NCBI GenBank assembly: GCA_965199165.1
Contig: OZ240681.1
Coordinates: 124,001-188,000, forward strand
DNA: 64,000 nt
Reading direction: 5' to 3'
Origin: LMUY01 sp965199165
GTDB taxonomy: Bacteria; Pseudomonadota; Alphaproteobacteria; Acetobacterales; Acetobacteraceae
This document shows, piece after piece, positions 35,962-45,049 of the stretch (position 1 is its first letter; each line of letters opens with the position of its first letter). The notes beneath the pieces are model-generated. The model saw only the letters and a program-made list of their open reading frames with translations. It had not been told where the DNA came from and did not search any database. Position numbers and translations under genes: made by a program.

Positions 35962-36933
35962 CTATGCCGAGTGCAGGTGGCAGGCGGCGCGATGCCCCGG
36001 CGCCACCGCCAGCAAGGCCGGCACCTCCCCTGCGCAGCGGGCGAAGGCATACGGGCAACGGTCGCGCAGGCGGCAGCCGGAGGGGGGTGCGGCCGCATTG
36101 GCGTGGCCGCTGGAGATCGGCAGCGCCTCGCGCGGCTGCTCGGTGCGCGGGCGCGGCACCGCCTTGATCAGGGCCTGGGTGTAGGGGTGCGCCGGCCGCC
36201 GGATGATGGCGTCCGTCGGACCGTCCTCCACGATCCGGCCGCCATACATCACCAGGGTCCGCTCGCAGACATACCGCACCAGCGTCAGGTCGTGGGAGAT
36301 GTAGAGCGCGGTCAGGCCTAGCCGGTCCCGCAGCTCGCGCATGAGGTTGAGGATGCCGGCGCGCACGCTCACGTCCAGCATCGACACCGGCTCGTCCGCC
36401 ACCAGGAAGGATGGCCGGCCCACCAGCGCGCGGGCCAGCACCACGCGCTGCAGCTGCCCGCCGGACAATTCGGACGGGCGCTTCTCGGCATAGCGGGCGA
36501 AGTCGCCGAGATGCACCAGCCGCAGCGCCTCCGCGATCCGTCCGTCCCGCTCGGCCCGCGGGACGCCGGTGTTGACCAGCGGTTCCGCCACCGCGCGGCG
36601 GACCGTGAAGCGCGGGTTCACCGAGTCGAACGGGTTCTGGAACACCAGCTGCGCCTGCTGGCGGAAGCGGCGGAGGCCATCGCCCGACAGCGCCGGCACC
36701 GATACGCCGTCGAACCGGAGCGTGCCGGCCGACGGTTCCGTCAGCTTCAGCAACAGGCGGCCCACCGTGGTCTTGCCGCTGCCGGATTCCCCCACCAGCC
36801 CCACGCTTTCGCCGCGCTGGATGGTGAGGTCGATGCCGTCCACGGCATGGACGACCTTGCGCTCCCGCCGCAGCACCTGACGCATGCCGCGGGCGAGCGG
36901 GAAATGCTTGGTCAGCGCGGTCGCCTCGATCAT
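35962..36933 (-). CDS. Oligopeptide/dipeptide ABC transporter ATP-binding protein (OppF/DppF-like)
   Basis: 323 aa. Walker A GESGSGKTT (near 53), signature ELSGGQLQRVVLARAL, Walker B LVADEPVSMLD, switch His in YISHDL. The C-terminal oligopeptide_HPY domain (AHPYTQALIKAVP, then CPYAFARCAGEVPAL, ACHLHSA) has the Cys pattern that binds an iron-sulfur cluster in some homologues. Its start overlaps the OppD stop (ATGA). Last gene of the opp operon. Confidence 0.93.
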   Translation of the reverse strand: MIEATALTKHFPLARGMRQVLRRERKVVHAVDGIDLTIQRGESVGLVGESGSGKTTVGRLLLKLTEPSAGTLRFDGVSVPALSGDGLRRFRQQAQLVFQNPFDSVNPRFTVRRAVAEPLVNTGVPRAERDGRIAEALRLVHLGDFARYAEKRPSELSGGQLQRVVLARALVGRPSFLVADEPVSMLDVSVRAGILNLMRELRDRLGLTALYISHDLTLVRYVCERTLVMYGGRIVEDGPTDAIIRRPAHPYTQALIKAVPRPRTEQPREALPISSGHANAAAPPSGCRLRDRCPYAFARCAGEVPALLAVAPGHRAACHLHSA

Positions 36934-37937
36934 CGCTGCCACGTGGCCGCCCTCGCCGCGTCCGCCCGCAGGCTCGCCGCCTCGTCGATGCGGTGGCAGG
37001 CGGCCCAGTGGCCGGGCGCCACCGGCCGCACCGCCGGGTAGACGACGATGCAGACCGGTTGCACGAACGGGCAGCGGGCGGCGAAGCGGCAGCCCGGCGG
37101 CGGCGCGTGCAGATCGGGCGGGCTGCCGTCGATGGGGGCCAAGTCCTGCGTTGGGCCTTCCAGGTCGGGGAACGCGTTCATCAACCCCATCGTGTAGGGA
37201 TGCGCCGGCTGCGCCAACACGTCCGCCGTGGGCGCGTATTCGACGATGCGGCCCGCGTACATCACGGCGGTGACAGTGCAGAGATACGCGACCACCGCGA
37301 TGTCGTGGGTGACGAAGATCGCCGTCAGGTGCAACGCGTCGCCGAGATGGCGCAGCATGTCCAGCACCTGGCGCTGCACGATCACGTCCAGCGCGGTCAC
37401 CGGCTCGTCGGCGATCACCAGCTTGGGCCGCAAAGCCAGGGCGAGTGCGATGGCGGCGCGTTGCCGCATGCCGCCGCTGAACTGGTGCGGGTAGTCCGCC
37501 AGCCGGTCCGGGTTCAGCCCCACGGCCTGGAACAGCTCCGCGGCCCGGCGGTCCGCGGCGGCGCGGGACAGCCCGCCCCGGCCGCACAGCACCTCCCGCA
37601 GCTGCGTGCGCAGGCGGTAGACCGGGTCCAGCGAGTTCATCGAGGATTGCGGCACGAAGCTGATCGTCCGCCACAGCAAGGCCCGGCGCGCATCCGGCGA
37701 CAACGCCTGCAAGTCCGTGCCGTCCAGCACGACCCGCCCGCGCGACACCCGCGCGTTGCCCGGCAGCACGCCCATCAGCGCCCGCGCCAGCGTGGTCTTG
37801 CCGCAGCCCGACTCGCCCACCAGCCCGAGCATGGCGCCGGCCGGTACCTCCAGGTCCACGCCGTCCACCGCGGCGACCAGCCCGGCCGCCGTGCGGTAGG
37901 TGACCGCCAGGTCCGTGACGGAGAGGAGCGCCGTCAT
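36930..37937 (-). CDS. Oligopeptide/dipeptide ABC transporter ATP-binding protein (OppD/DppD-like)
   Basis: 335 aa. Walker A GESGCGKTTLARALMG, Q-loop FVPQSSMNSLDPVYRL, signature FSGGMRQRAAIALAL, Walker B LVIADEPVTALD. C-terminal HPY domain has PAHPYTMGLMNAFPDLEG, then PPGCRFAARCPFVQPVC. It forms the heterodimer with the next gene's product. It is separated from oppC by a facing repeat pair, so translation is not coupled there. Confidence 0.93.
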   Translation of the reverse strand: MTALLSVTDLAVTYRTAAGLVAAVDGVDLEVPAGAMLGLVGESGCGKTTLARALMGVLPGNARVSRGRVVLDGTDLQALSPDARRALLWRTISFVPQSSMNSLDPVYRLRTQLREVLCGRGGLSRAAADRRAAELFQAVGLNPDRLADYPHQFSGGMRQRAAIALALALRPKLVIADEPVTALDVIVQRQVLDMLRHLGDALHLTAIFVTHDIAVVAYLCTVTAVMYAGRIVEYAPTADVLAQPAHPYTMGLMNAFPDLEGPTQDLAPIDGSPPDLHAPPPGCRFAARCPFVQPVCIVVYPAVRPVAPGHWAACHRIDEAASLRADAARAATWQR

Positions 37938-37948
37938 GCCTGAGATGG

Positions 37949-38056
37949 GCTCCCTCTCCTTCTGGGAGAGGTTCGGGGTGAGGGTGCTTTGCCCGCGCGC
38001 GTCCATGTCGGCGTGCCGACCCTCACCCGACCCTCACCCAGAAGGAGGGGGCTTTT
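37949..38056. repeat. Facing pair of CCCTCTCC/GGTGAGGG repeats inside the opp operon
   Basis: CTCCCTCTCCTTCTGGGAG then GTTCGGGGTGAGGG, and an inverted copy CCCTCACCCGACCCTCACCC then AGAAGGAGGGGGC. It lies between oppC and oppD, where a hairpin could give different transcript levels for permease and ATPase genes. Confidence 0.75.
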
Positions 38057-38080
38057 GACAGCTGGAGCCGGCGTTCCACC

Positions 38081-38974
38081 TCAGTCCCTCAGCTTCGGGA
38101 AGATGACGTTCTCGTAGCCGCGGCTGAGGAAGAACCCGCCGGCCACCACGAACACGATGCACAGCCCGGGCGGCACGAACCAGTTGTACTGCCCCTGGCT
38201 GAGCGCCTGCGAGGCATAGGCGTCCTGCAGCATGTAGCCCCAGGAGATCGTGTCCTGGTCGCCGAAGCCCAGGAAGGACACGCTTGCCTGCGTCAGGATC
38301 GCCCAGCCCACCGCGATCGAGCCATACAGCAGCGACAAGGGCAGGATGATGGGCAGGACGTGCACCAGGATGATGCGGGCGTGGCTGCCGCCGGTGACGC
38401 GGGCGGCCTCGATGAACTGGCGCTGCATCAGCGTCAGCATCTGCGCGCGGATGATGCGTGCCGCGTTCGGCCACAGCAGGATCACCACGGAGAACACCAC
38501 GTTCTGCAGGCTGGGCCCGAGCAGCGCCGCCAGCACGATGACGAAGGGCAGGAACGGCATGCCCAGCACCACGTCCGTCAGCCGCATCAGCAGCTGGTCC
38601 ACCACGCCGCCGAAATATCCCGCCACGATCCCCACGGCAGTGCCCAGTGCGGCCACGCCAGCCGCCGCGGTGATGCCGACGAACAAGGACGGGCGGACGC
38701 CCAGCGCCAGTTGGGAGAAGATGTCGCGGCCCAAATTCGTCGTGCCCAGCCAATGCTCGGCGCTCGGCGGCAGGGAGGCGGCGAGCGTGCCGTCATCGGC
38801 GAACAGGATCTCCGTCGGGTCATACTGGGCCAGCCACCCGGCACACACCGCCACCAGCACGAACACGGCGTAGATGACGGCGCCGGCCACGGCATAGGGG
38901 TCGGCGAAGTAGCGCCGCAGCGCCGCCTGCCAACGTGGCCGCGCCGGCACGATGATGGCGCTACCGCCGTCCAT
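38081..38974 (-). CDS. Peptide ABC transporter permease (OppC/DppC-like)
   Basis: 297 aa with six helices. Soluble N-terminus with HWLGTTNLGRDIFSQLALG, the family's H-x-L-G-T-D-x-x-G-R-D motif with Asn for the first Asp; EAA loop IEAARVTGGSHARIILVHVLP. It overlaps the upstream permease gene by 14 bases. Confidence 0.92.
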   Translation of the reverse strand: MDGGSAIIVPARPRWQAALRRYFADPYAVAGAVIYAVFVLVAVCAGWLAQYDPTEILFADDGTLAASLPPSAEHWLGTTNLGRDIFSQLALGVRPSLFVGITAAAGVAALGTAVGIVAGYFGGVVDQLLMRLTDVVLGMPFLPFVIVLAALLGPSLQNVVFSVVILLWPNAARIIRAQMLTLMQRQFIEAARVTGGSHARIILVHVLPIILPLSLLYGSIAVGWAILTQASVSFLGFGDQDTISWGYMLQDAYASQALSQGQYNWFVPPGLCIVFVVAGGFFLSRGYENVIFPKLRD

Positions 38975-39935
38975 GCGCCACCCGCGGGTCGAGCAGGCCG
39001 TAGGCGACGTCGGCCACCAGGTTCATCGTCACCAATGCGGCCGCGATCAGCAGGAACGCGCCCTGCGCCAGCGGGTAGTCGCTGCTGCTGACCGCGTCGA
39101 CGAGCATGCGGCCCAGGCCGGGCCAGCTGAACACCGTCTCCACCACCACGTCGCCGCCCAGCGTGGCGCCGAAGCCCAGCGCGAAGGCGGTCACCACCGG
39201 CAGCAGCGCGTTGCGCGCCGCGTGGCGCAACATCACCGTGCGCTCCGGCAGGCCCTTCATGCGGGCCATGGTGACGAACTCCTCGCCCATCACCTCCAGC
39301 ATGTTGGACCGCATCAGCAGCAGCGGCAGGCCCTGGAGATAGATCGTCAGCGTCAAGGCCGGCAGCACCAGGTGGCGGCCGAAATCGGCGGAGGTGTAGC
39401 GCGCGAAGTTGGAGGCGAAGCGCGCGCCGGGCGAGGTGGCGCCGCCGGCGGGGAACCAGGTGACGCCGAACGCGAACAGTGCCAGCAGCACCATGCCGAT
39501 CCAGAACTCCGGCGCCGCCCGCGTGACCAGCACGACGGGAATGCCGAGCGTCTCGAGCACGCCGCCGCGCCGCCATGCCATCAGCGCGCCGACCAGGGCG
39601 CCGAACACGTAGGCGGCGACCAGCGCCACCAGCGTGAGCAGCAGCGTGTTCGGCAGCACGCCGAGGATCAGGTCGGTGACGGGGACGCGCTGCCGGAAGG
39701 ACAATCCGAACTGCCCGTGCAGGAGGTTCCACAGGAACAGGAGGTATTGGCGCCACAGCGGCTGATCCAGGCCGAAATCGTGCAGGATCATCTGGCGCTG
39801 CTCGCCGGTGAAGCTCGGGTCCAGGTAGGCGATGGTCGGATCGCCCGGCAGCAGGCGGAACATCAGGAACAGGATCGTGGCGATCGCCCACAGCACGAAC
39901 GCCATGTGGCCGATCCGCTTGGCGTAGAACACCAT
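38961..39935 (-). CDS. Peptide ABC transporter permease (OppB/DppB-like)
   Basis: 324 aa with six helices. N-terminal ATILFLMFRLLPGDP is the OppB signature (F-x-x-x-x-L-x-P-G-D-P); EAA loop EFVTMARMKGLPERTVMLRHA. It heterodimerizes with the OppC-like permease to form the channel. It follows the substrate-binding protein gene after a 158-bp gap. Confidence 0.93.
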   Translation of the reverse strand: MVFYAKRIGHMAFVLWAIATILFLMFRLLPGDPTIAYLDPSFTGEQRQMILHDFGLDQPLWRQYLLFLWNLLHGQFGLSFRQRVPVTDLILGVLPNTLLLTLVALVAAYVFGALVGALMAWRRGGVLETLGIPVVLVTRAAPEFWIGMVLLALFAFGVTWFPAGGATSPGARFASNFARYTSADFGRHLVLPALTLTIYLQGLPLLLMRSNMLEVMGEEFVTMARMKGLPERTVMLRHAARNALLPVVTAFALGFGATLGGDVVVETVFSWPGLGRMLVDAVSSSDYPLAQGAFLLIAAALVTMNLVADVAYGLLDPRVAHGRR

Positions 39936-40093
39936 GGCAGGCTGCTAGACCGACATCGTCTGGCGTCGATCAGCCCGGACCGTCCCGCATGAGCGAGCGC
40001 TCGTACGGGCTACGCGGAACGGCACCGTGGCCCGTATCCGCGCAGCGGATGCGGGGCCGCTGCCGCACAGCTTTGCAGGCATCGACCCTTGCC

Positions 40094-41776
40094 CTAGCCG
40101 GCGAACGTCTCCTTCTTCCCGGCCGGGTAGTGCAGGGCGTTCCCGTCCAGCACGTAGCCGGCTTCCTTCAGCATGTCCGCCGCCTTCTTCACGTCGCCGC
40201 CGTCGATCAGCGATGCCGGGTCGTGCCAGAAGGGCAGCGCGGTTGACACGCAGGAGCCGGCGGGCACGCCGAAGCCGTTATAGGCGGCGGCGGCCATCAG
40301 CTTGCGGCTGACGGAGGCCGACAGCGCCCGGCGGAACGCCGGGTCGTCGAACGGGGCGCGGCGCAGGTTCAGCGCGAGGAACTGGAACCCCAGGTCGGTC
40401 TCCGTCACCACCGTGATCTGCGGCGCCTGCTTCGGCACCTCCGCCAGCACCCGCGGGTCACCGGTGAACAGCGCCAGGAAGTTCATCTCGCCCGTCTTCA
40501 TCATGCCGAGCGTGGCCTCCTGGTTCGGCACGATGCGCAGGACCCAGTTCGCCATCTTCGGCGCGGCCCAATGGTCCGGATTCGCCGTCAGCAGCACTTC
40601 CTCGTTGTTGCGCCAGTGCACGAACTTGAACGGGCCGGAGCCGACTCGCGTCTCCTCGTTCAGGTTCTCCAGCATGTCCGGCTTGCCCTGCATGCCCTCC
40701 AGCAAGGGCTGCCAAAGGTGCTTCGGGATCAGGTTGATCTTGGACAGCGTCGTGGTGGGAAAGGAGGCCTGGGACGCCTTCAGCGTGAAGACGACCGTGC
40801 GCGGCCCCGTCTGCTTCACCGAGTCGATGTTGCTGACGAAGGGATAGAATTGCGGGGTCTTATCCTTGTGCGCCGGCAGTTCGAAGGAATACAGCACGTC
40901 TTCCATGGTGACGGGCGTGCCGTCGTGGAACTTCATTCCGTCACGGACGACGACCTCCATGGTGGTGTCGCTGGTCCACTTGAAGGAGTCCGCACCCCAG
41001 GGCCGCGGCTCGCCATCCAGGCCGACGCGGGTGAGCTTGTCCCAGATCAGGTCGGTCACCCAGCTGCCGATCGCGTCCATGCGGACGGGGGTGATGTAGT
41101 CGATCTCGTTGTTGCAGTTCAGCACCATGTCCTTCTGCGCGCCCAGCGGCTCGGCGGCGATGAAGGTCCAGAAGTTGCGGATGCCGATCCCGGCCTCCGT
41201 CACGATGCTCGACGCCTTCCACACCTGGTTGTTGAACGCGGCGGAGCGCCGGGGATAGACCAGGTAGATGTAGGGCACGTCCTTGCCGATGACGTCCTGC
41301 GCCTGCTTGACCAGCGCCTGGCGCTTCGGCTTGTCCAGTTCCTGCCGCTGCTGCTGCGCCAGCTCGTCATAGGCCGGGTTGGCGTAGCCGACGAAGTCGT
41401 AGCCGTTGGCGGCGAGCGTGGAGTTGAACAGGCTGAAGACCAGCTCGTCCGGGTCGCTCCGTTCGGGACGGCCGACCATCTCCCACGTCGTCATGTCCCA
41501 TTTGTCGCGCTGGTTCCAGACGGTGGCGTTCTGCTCGGACGCGCTGACCACCTGCACCGTCACCTGCAGCCCCAGCTTGCGCCATTGCTGCGCCGCGAGT
41601 TGCGCGGCCTGGAACAGCGACGGGTCGGCCGCCTGGGGCTTGGACAGCAGCACGATCGGCCGGATCCTGTCGCCTGCCTCCGCCGCGCCGGCGCCCACCG
41701 CCCGCAGTGCCAGCGCCGCCGTGGAGGCCGCGAGCACGGTGCGGCGGGTGGTCTTCATCGGTTGCTCGGTCGACAT
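40094..41776 (-). CDS. SBP_bac_5 substrate-binding protein with circularly permuted order
   Basis: 560 aa periplasmic binding protein for the adjacent Opp transporter. Tat-type signal KTTRRTVLAASTAALALRA (residues 8-26). The mature chain is out of order for the family. Residues about 38-206 hold what normally ends an OppA/DppA protein: AAQQWRKLGLQVTV, SDPDELVFSLFNST, YANPAYDELAQQQRQELDKP, KQAQDVIGKDVPYIYLVYP. Residues about 215-560 hold what normally begins and fills it: DKLTRVGLDGEP, VVRDGMKFHDGTPVTMEDVL, VGSGPFKFVHWR, ALNLRRAPFDDPAFRRALS, and it stops at KKAADMLKEAGYVLDGNALH, normally mid-protein. All segments are present once, in one open frame. The start has GAGGG at 8 bases. Fold and ligand class follow from the family; the permutation is read from motif order. 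Confidence 0.85.
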   Translation of the reverse strand: MSTEQPMKTTRRTVLAASTAALALRAVGAGAAEAGDRIRPIVLLSKPQAADPSLFQAAQLAAQQWRKLGLQVTVQVVSASEQNATVWNQRDKWDMTTWEMVGRPERSDPDELVFSLFNSTLAANGYDFVGYANPAYDELAQQQRQELDKPKRQALVKQAQDVIGKDVPYIYLVYPRRSAAFNNQVWKASSIVTEAGIGIRNFWTFIAAEPLGAQKDMVLNCNNEIDYITPVRMDAIGSWVTDLIWDKLTRVGLDGEPRPWGADSFKWTSDTTMEVVVRDGMKFHDGTPVTMEDVLYSFELPAHKDKTPQFYPFVSNIDSVKQTGPRTVVFTLKASQASFPTTTLSKINLIPKHLWQPLLEGMQGKPDMLENLNEETRVGSGPFKFVHWRNNEEVLLTANPDHWAAPKMANWVLRIVPNQEATLGMMKTGEMNFLALFTGDPRVLAEVPKQAPQITVVTETDLGFQFLALNLRRAPFDDPAFRRALSASVSRKLMAAAAYNGFGVPAGSCVSTALPFWHDPASLIDGGDVKKAADMLKEAGYVLDGNALHYPAGKKETFAG

Positions 41777-41902
41777 GGTGAAACCCTCGTACGCAGCGCG
41801 GCATGATGGCCGAACAGGAATGCCCTGCGGCTCTGAACCCTCAGGCCGCAGGTCGCGACTGGTGTCATCCCGAAAACGCGCGCTCATGTCGCCGCGTCAT
41901 TG

Positions 41903-41923
41903 ACCGGAACATTGTGGTCCGGT
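41903..41923. promoter_or_regulatory. Candidate operator in the oppA/M28 divergent promoter
   Basis: ACCGGA and TCCGGT, perfect arms around nine A+T-rich bases, with AACAT and ATGTT arms overlapping it. It sits centrally in the 262-bp gap between the divergent oppA-like and M28 genes and could control both. Confidence 0.45.
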
Positions 41924-42038
41924 GCGGATGTTGTCAACGCGAGCGAGCGACCCGTTGGCCGCGACGACCGCTGCGCCTCCTCTGTTGACGCGCACGGCGG
42001 CAAGGTTTTGGGTTCAGCCGCCAAACAGGGGAACCCGC

Positions 42039-43697
42039 ATGGACGACATCGTCATGACACTGCCCGAGGCGGTCGACACCCAGCGCCTGATGTCGCATTG
42101 CGAGGACTTCGCCCGCTGGGTGAAGCTGTCCGGCAGCGCGGACGAGTTGGCCAGCATGCAGGCGGTGCAGGCCAAGCTGGACGGTTTCGGCTACCGCACC
42201 ACCCTGCTGTCGCACGACGCCTATATCAGCCTGCCCGGCCCGGCGCGCGTCGTGGTGGACGGGGCGGATGTCACCGCCATCACGCACTCCTTCTCCCTGC
42301 CGTCCGGGCCAGGTGGCCTGTCCGCGCCGCTGGCCTATGTCGGCGAAGGCACGGCCGCCGACTTCGCCGGGCGGGACCTGCGCGGCCACATCGTCATGGC
42401 GGAGGGCATCGCCAGCCCGGCCGTGGCCGCCCGCGCCGCGCAGGCGGGCGCCGCCGGGCAGTTGCACATCAGCCCGCACGAGCACCTGCACGAGATGTGC
42501 ATCTCGCCCGTCTGGGGCAGCCCGTCCACCGCGACGCTGGCGGAGCTGCCGGCGACCGTCACCTGCACCATCTCCGACGCCGACGGCGCCACGCTGCGCG
42601 ACCGGCTGGCCCGCGGCGAGGCGCCGGCCGTCGTGCTGCACGCCGCCGTCGACACGGGCTGGCGCAAGACGCCGGTTCTGCAGGCGGAGCTGGACGGTCC
42701 GGAGCCGGACGGACCGTTCGTGCTGTTCTCCGGCCATCACGACACCTGGTATTACGGCGTGATGGACAACGGCAGCGCCAACGCCACCATGCTGGAGGTG
42801 GCGCGGGTGTTGGCGCAGGGGCGCGAGCAGTGGCGACGCGGCCTGCGCCTGTGCTTCTGGTCCGGCCACTCGCACGGCCGCTACTCCGGCTCCAGCTGGT
42901 ATGTCGACACCCATTGGGACGAGCTGGAGCGGCGCTGCGCCGTCCACGTGAACGTGGATTCCACCGGCGGCATCGGCGCGAGCGTGATGACGGAGAGCGC
43001 GGTCGCCTCCGAACTGGCCGGGCTGGCCGCGGACGTGATCCGGGCCGAGACCAACCAGGCGCATCAGGGCCGCCGGGTCGGCCGCAACAGCGACATGTCG
43101 TTCTGGGGCGTCGGTATCCCCACGCTGTTCGGCAGCCTCAGCCACCAGCCGCCCAGCCCGGTGAAGATGCGCAACCCGCTCGGGTGGTGGTGGCACACGC
43201 CGCACGACCTACTGGACAAGATCGACCCGGCGAACCTCGCGCGTGACACCCGCGTGTTCGTGCGCGCGATCGGGCGGCTGGTGACGGATACGGTTCTGCC
43301 GCTGGACTACGCCGCCCACGCCACCGCGCTGCTGCAAGAGTTGAACGGTCTGGACGGCAAGCTGGAAGGCCGGCTGACGCTGGCGCCGTTGACGCAGGCG
43401 GCCACCGCCCTGCGTGACAAGGCGGCCGCCTTGTCCGGCGAACCCGCCGCGGTCAACGCGGCGCTGATGGCGGCGTCCCGCGCGCTGGTCCCGGTCGACT
43501 ACACCAGCGGCGACCGCTTCCGCCACGACCCGGCACTGCCGCAGGCGCCGTGGCCCGTGCTGGACCCGGTCCGCGCCCTGGCCGCGGCGACCGGCGCGGA
43601 TGCGGTCCGCTTCGCCACCGTCGAGGCGGTGCGCGCCCGCAACCGCATGCTGCACGCCCTGCGGCAGGCGCATCGCGCGCTGGCCGCCGCCGCTTGA
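42039..43697 (+). CDS. M28-like aminopeptidase-fold hydrolase with altered active site
   Basis: 552 aa. A PA-type insert (about 95-200) is followed by the M28 catalytic fold: SGHHDTWYYGVMDNGSANAT (residues 231-250) with first ligands His233 and Asp243, and VNVDST with Asp307. Where M28 enzymes have the catalytic/ligand Glu-Glu followed by G-L-x-G-S, this protein has FWSGHSHGRYSGSSWYV (273-289). So the Glu pair is replaced and His278/His279-type residues stand there. No signal peptide is seen, so it acts in the cytoplasm, probably on a compound imported by the divergent Opp system. AGGGG precedes the ATG. Its TGA overlaps the TTG start of the next gene. Confidence 0.8.
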   Translation: MDDIVMTLPEAVDTQRLMSHCEDFARWVKLSGSADELASMQAVQAKLDGFGYRTTLLSHDAYISLPGPARVVVDGADVTAITHSFSLPSGPGGLSAPLAYVGEGTAADFAGRDLRGHIVMAEGIASPAVAARAAQAGAAGQLHISPHEHLHEMCISPVWGSPSTATLAELPATVTCTISDADGATLRDRLARGEAPAVVLHAAVDTGWRKTPVLQAELDGPEPDGPFVLFSGHHDTWYYGVMDNGSANATMLEVARVLAQGREQWRRGLRLCFWSGHSHGRYSGSSWYVDTHWDELERRCAVHVNVDSTGGIGASVMTESAVASELAGLAADVIRAETNQAHQGRRVGRNSDMSFWGVGIPTLFGSLSHQPPSPVKMRNPLGWWWHTPHDLLDKIDPANLARDTRVFVRAIGRLVTDTVLPLDYAAHATALLQELNGLDGKLEGRLTLAPLTQAATALRDKAAALSGEPAAVNAALMAASRALVPVDYTSGDRFRHDPALPQAPWPVLDPVRALAAATGADAVRFATVEAVRARNRMLHALRQAHRALAAAA

Positions 43698-45049
43698 CGC
43701 GCAAGCAGCTTCGCTTCGGCGCGTTCATGAGCGTGCCGGGCTGCCACCCCACCGGCTGGCGCCATCCGGACGCGGTGTGCGAGACGGACATCTCCTTCCG
43801 CTGGCTGGCGCACATGGCCCGCGTGGCGGAGCGCGGTAAGCTCGATGCCATGTTCTTCCAGGACAGCGTCGCCGTCCCCGCCAGCAACGTCGTCTACGGC
43901 AGCGAGCCGTTCAACGTGCGCAACGGCCGCCAGGCGCATATCGAGCCGGTCAGCGCGATCGCCGGGCTGGCGGCGATCACCAGCCATATCGGGCTGATCT
44001 CGACCTGCACCACCACCTATAACGAGCCGTACAACCTCGCCCGGCGCTTCCTCACCATCGACCACATCAGCGGCGGCCGCGCCGGGTGGAACCTCGTCAC
44101 CTCCCAGGCGGAGGACGAGGCGGCCAATTTCGGCTTCGACAGCCATTTGGAGCACGGCGCCCGCTACGACCGCGCGTCCGAGTTCTACGACGTGGTGCGC
44201 GGCCTGTGGGACAGCTGGGAGGACGACGCCTTCCTGCGCGACAAGGCGAGCGGCCTGTGGTTCGACGTGGACAAGATGCACATCCTCAACCACGCCGGGC
44301 CGCATTTCCGCGTGCGCGGGCCGCTGAACGTGGCGCGCTCGCCACAGGGCCGCCCGGTGGTGGCGCAGGCCGGCTCCTCCGGCGTGGGGATGGAGCTGGC
44401 AGCGCGCTCGGCCGACATGGTGTTCACCGCGCAGCGCACGGTCCCGGAGGGCCAGGCCTTCTGCCGCGAGATGCGGGCGCTGGTGGTGAAGCATGGGCGC
44501 GGCCCGGACGACATCCGCATCTTCCCGGGCATCATGCCGATCGTCGGCCGCAGCATGGCGGAGGCGCAGGACAAGTATGAGCAGCTGCGCGACCTGGTGG
44601 ACGACGCCACCGGGTTGCGCGGCGTGGCGCGGCTGGCGGGCGGGCTGGACATCCTGTCGCTGGACCCGGACGGGACGCTGCCGGAGCTGCCGCCCTCCAA
44701 CGCCGCCCGCGCCCGGCAGGAGATGATCGTCGCCATGGGCCGCAGCGGCATGACCATCCGGCAGATCGGCCGCGTCCTGGGCATGTCGCAGGCGCACCGC
44801 GTGCTGTGGGGCACGCCGCACTCCATGGCCGACGACATGGCGGAATGGCTGGAGGCGGGCGCCTGCGACGGCTTCAACCTGCTGTTTGCGCATTACCCGA
44901 AGCCGCTGGAGGAGTTCGTCGACCTGGTGGTGCCGGAGCTGCAGCGGCGTGGCCTGTTCCGCACCGAGTACGAAGGGACGACCTTGCGCGCCAATTTGGG
45001 CGTGCCGGTGCCGCCCAACAGCTTCGGCCGGGTGCCGGAGCATGCCTGA
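43694..45049 (+). CDS. LLM-class flavin-dependent monooxygenase 1 (NtaA/SnaA/DszA-like)
   Basis: 451 aa TIM-barrel FMN-dependent monooxygenase. It begins RKQLRFGAFMSVPG then GWRHPDA, the family's opening. Further motifs: TTTYNEPYNLARRFLTID, GRAGWNLVTSQ, FYDVVRGLWDSWEDDA, GPLNVARSPQGRPVVAQAGS. TTG at the coupled overlap (TTGA with the M28 stop) is the best start, because the first ATG would cut off the essential first strand. Family members oxidize aminopolycarboxylates, sulfones or streptogramin precursors using FMNH2 from a separate reductase, none of which is adjacent. Substrate unknown. Confidence 0.85.
   Translation: MTRKQLRFGAFMSVPGCHPTGWRHPDAVCETDISFRWLAHMARVAERGKLDAMFFQDSVAVPASNVVYGSEPFNVRNGRQAHIEPVSAIAGLAAITSHIGLISTCTTTYNEPYNLARRFLTIDHISGGRAGWNLVTSQAEDEAANFGFDSHLEHGARYDRASEFYDVVRGLWDSWEDDAFLRDKASGLWFDVDKMHILNHAGPHFRVRGPLNVARSPQGRPVVAQAGSSGVGMELAARSADMVFTAQRTVPEGQAFCREMRALVVKHGRGPDDIRIFPGIMPIVGRSMAEAQDKYEQLRDLVDDATGLRGVARLAGGLDILSLDPDGTLPELPPSNAARARQEMIVAMGRSGMTIRQIGRVLGMSQAHRVLWGTPHSMADDMAEWLEAGACDGFNLLFAHYPKPLEEFVDLVVPELQRRGLFRTEYEGTTLRANLGVPVPPNSFGRVPEHA

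Noticed and set aside
40094..41776. Explaining the odd block order of the binding protein by a frameshift or two fused genes.
   Set aside because: The frame is continuous, each family block occurs only once, and a functional-looking signal peptide precedes the rotated chain.
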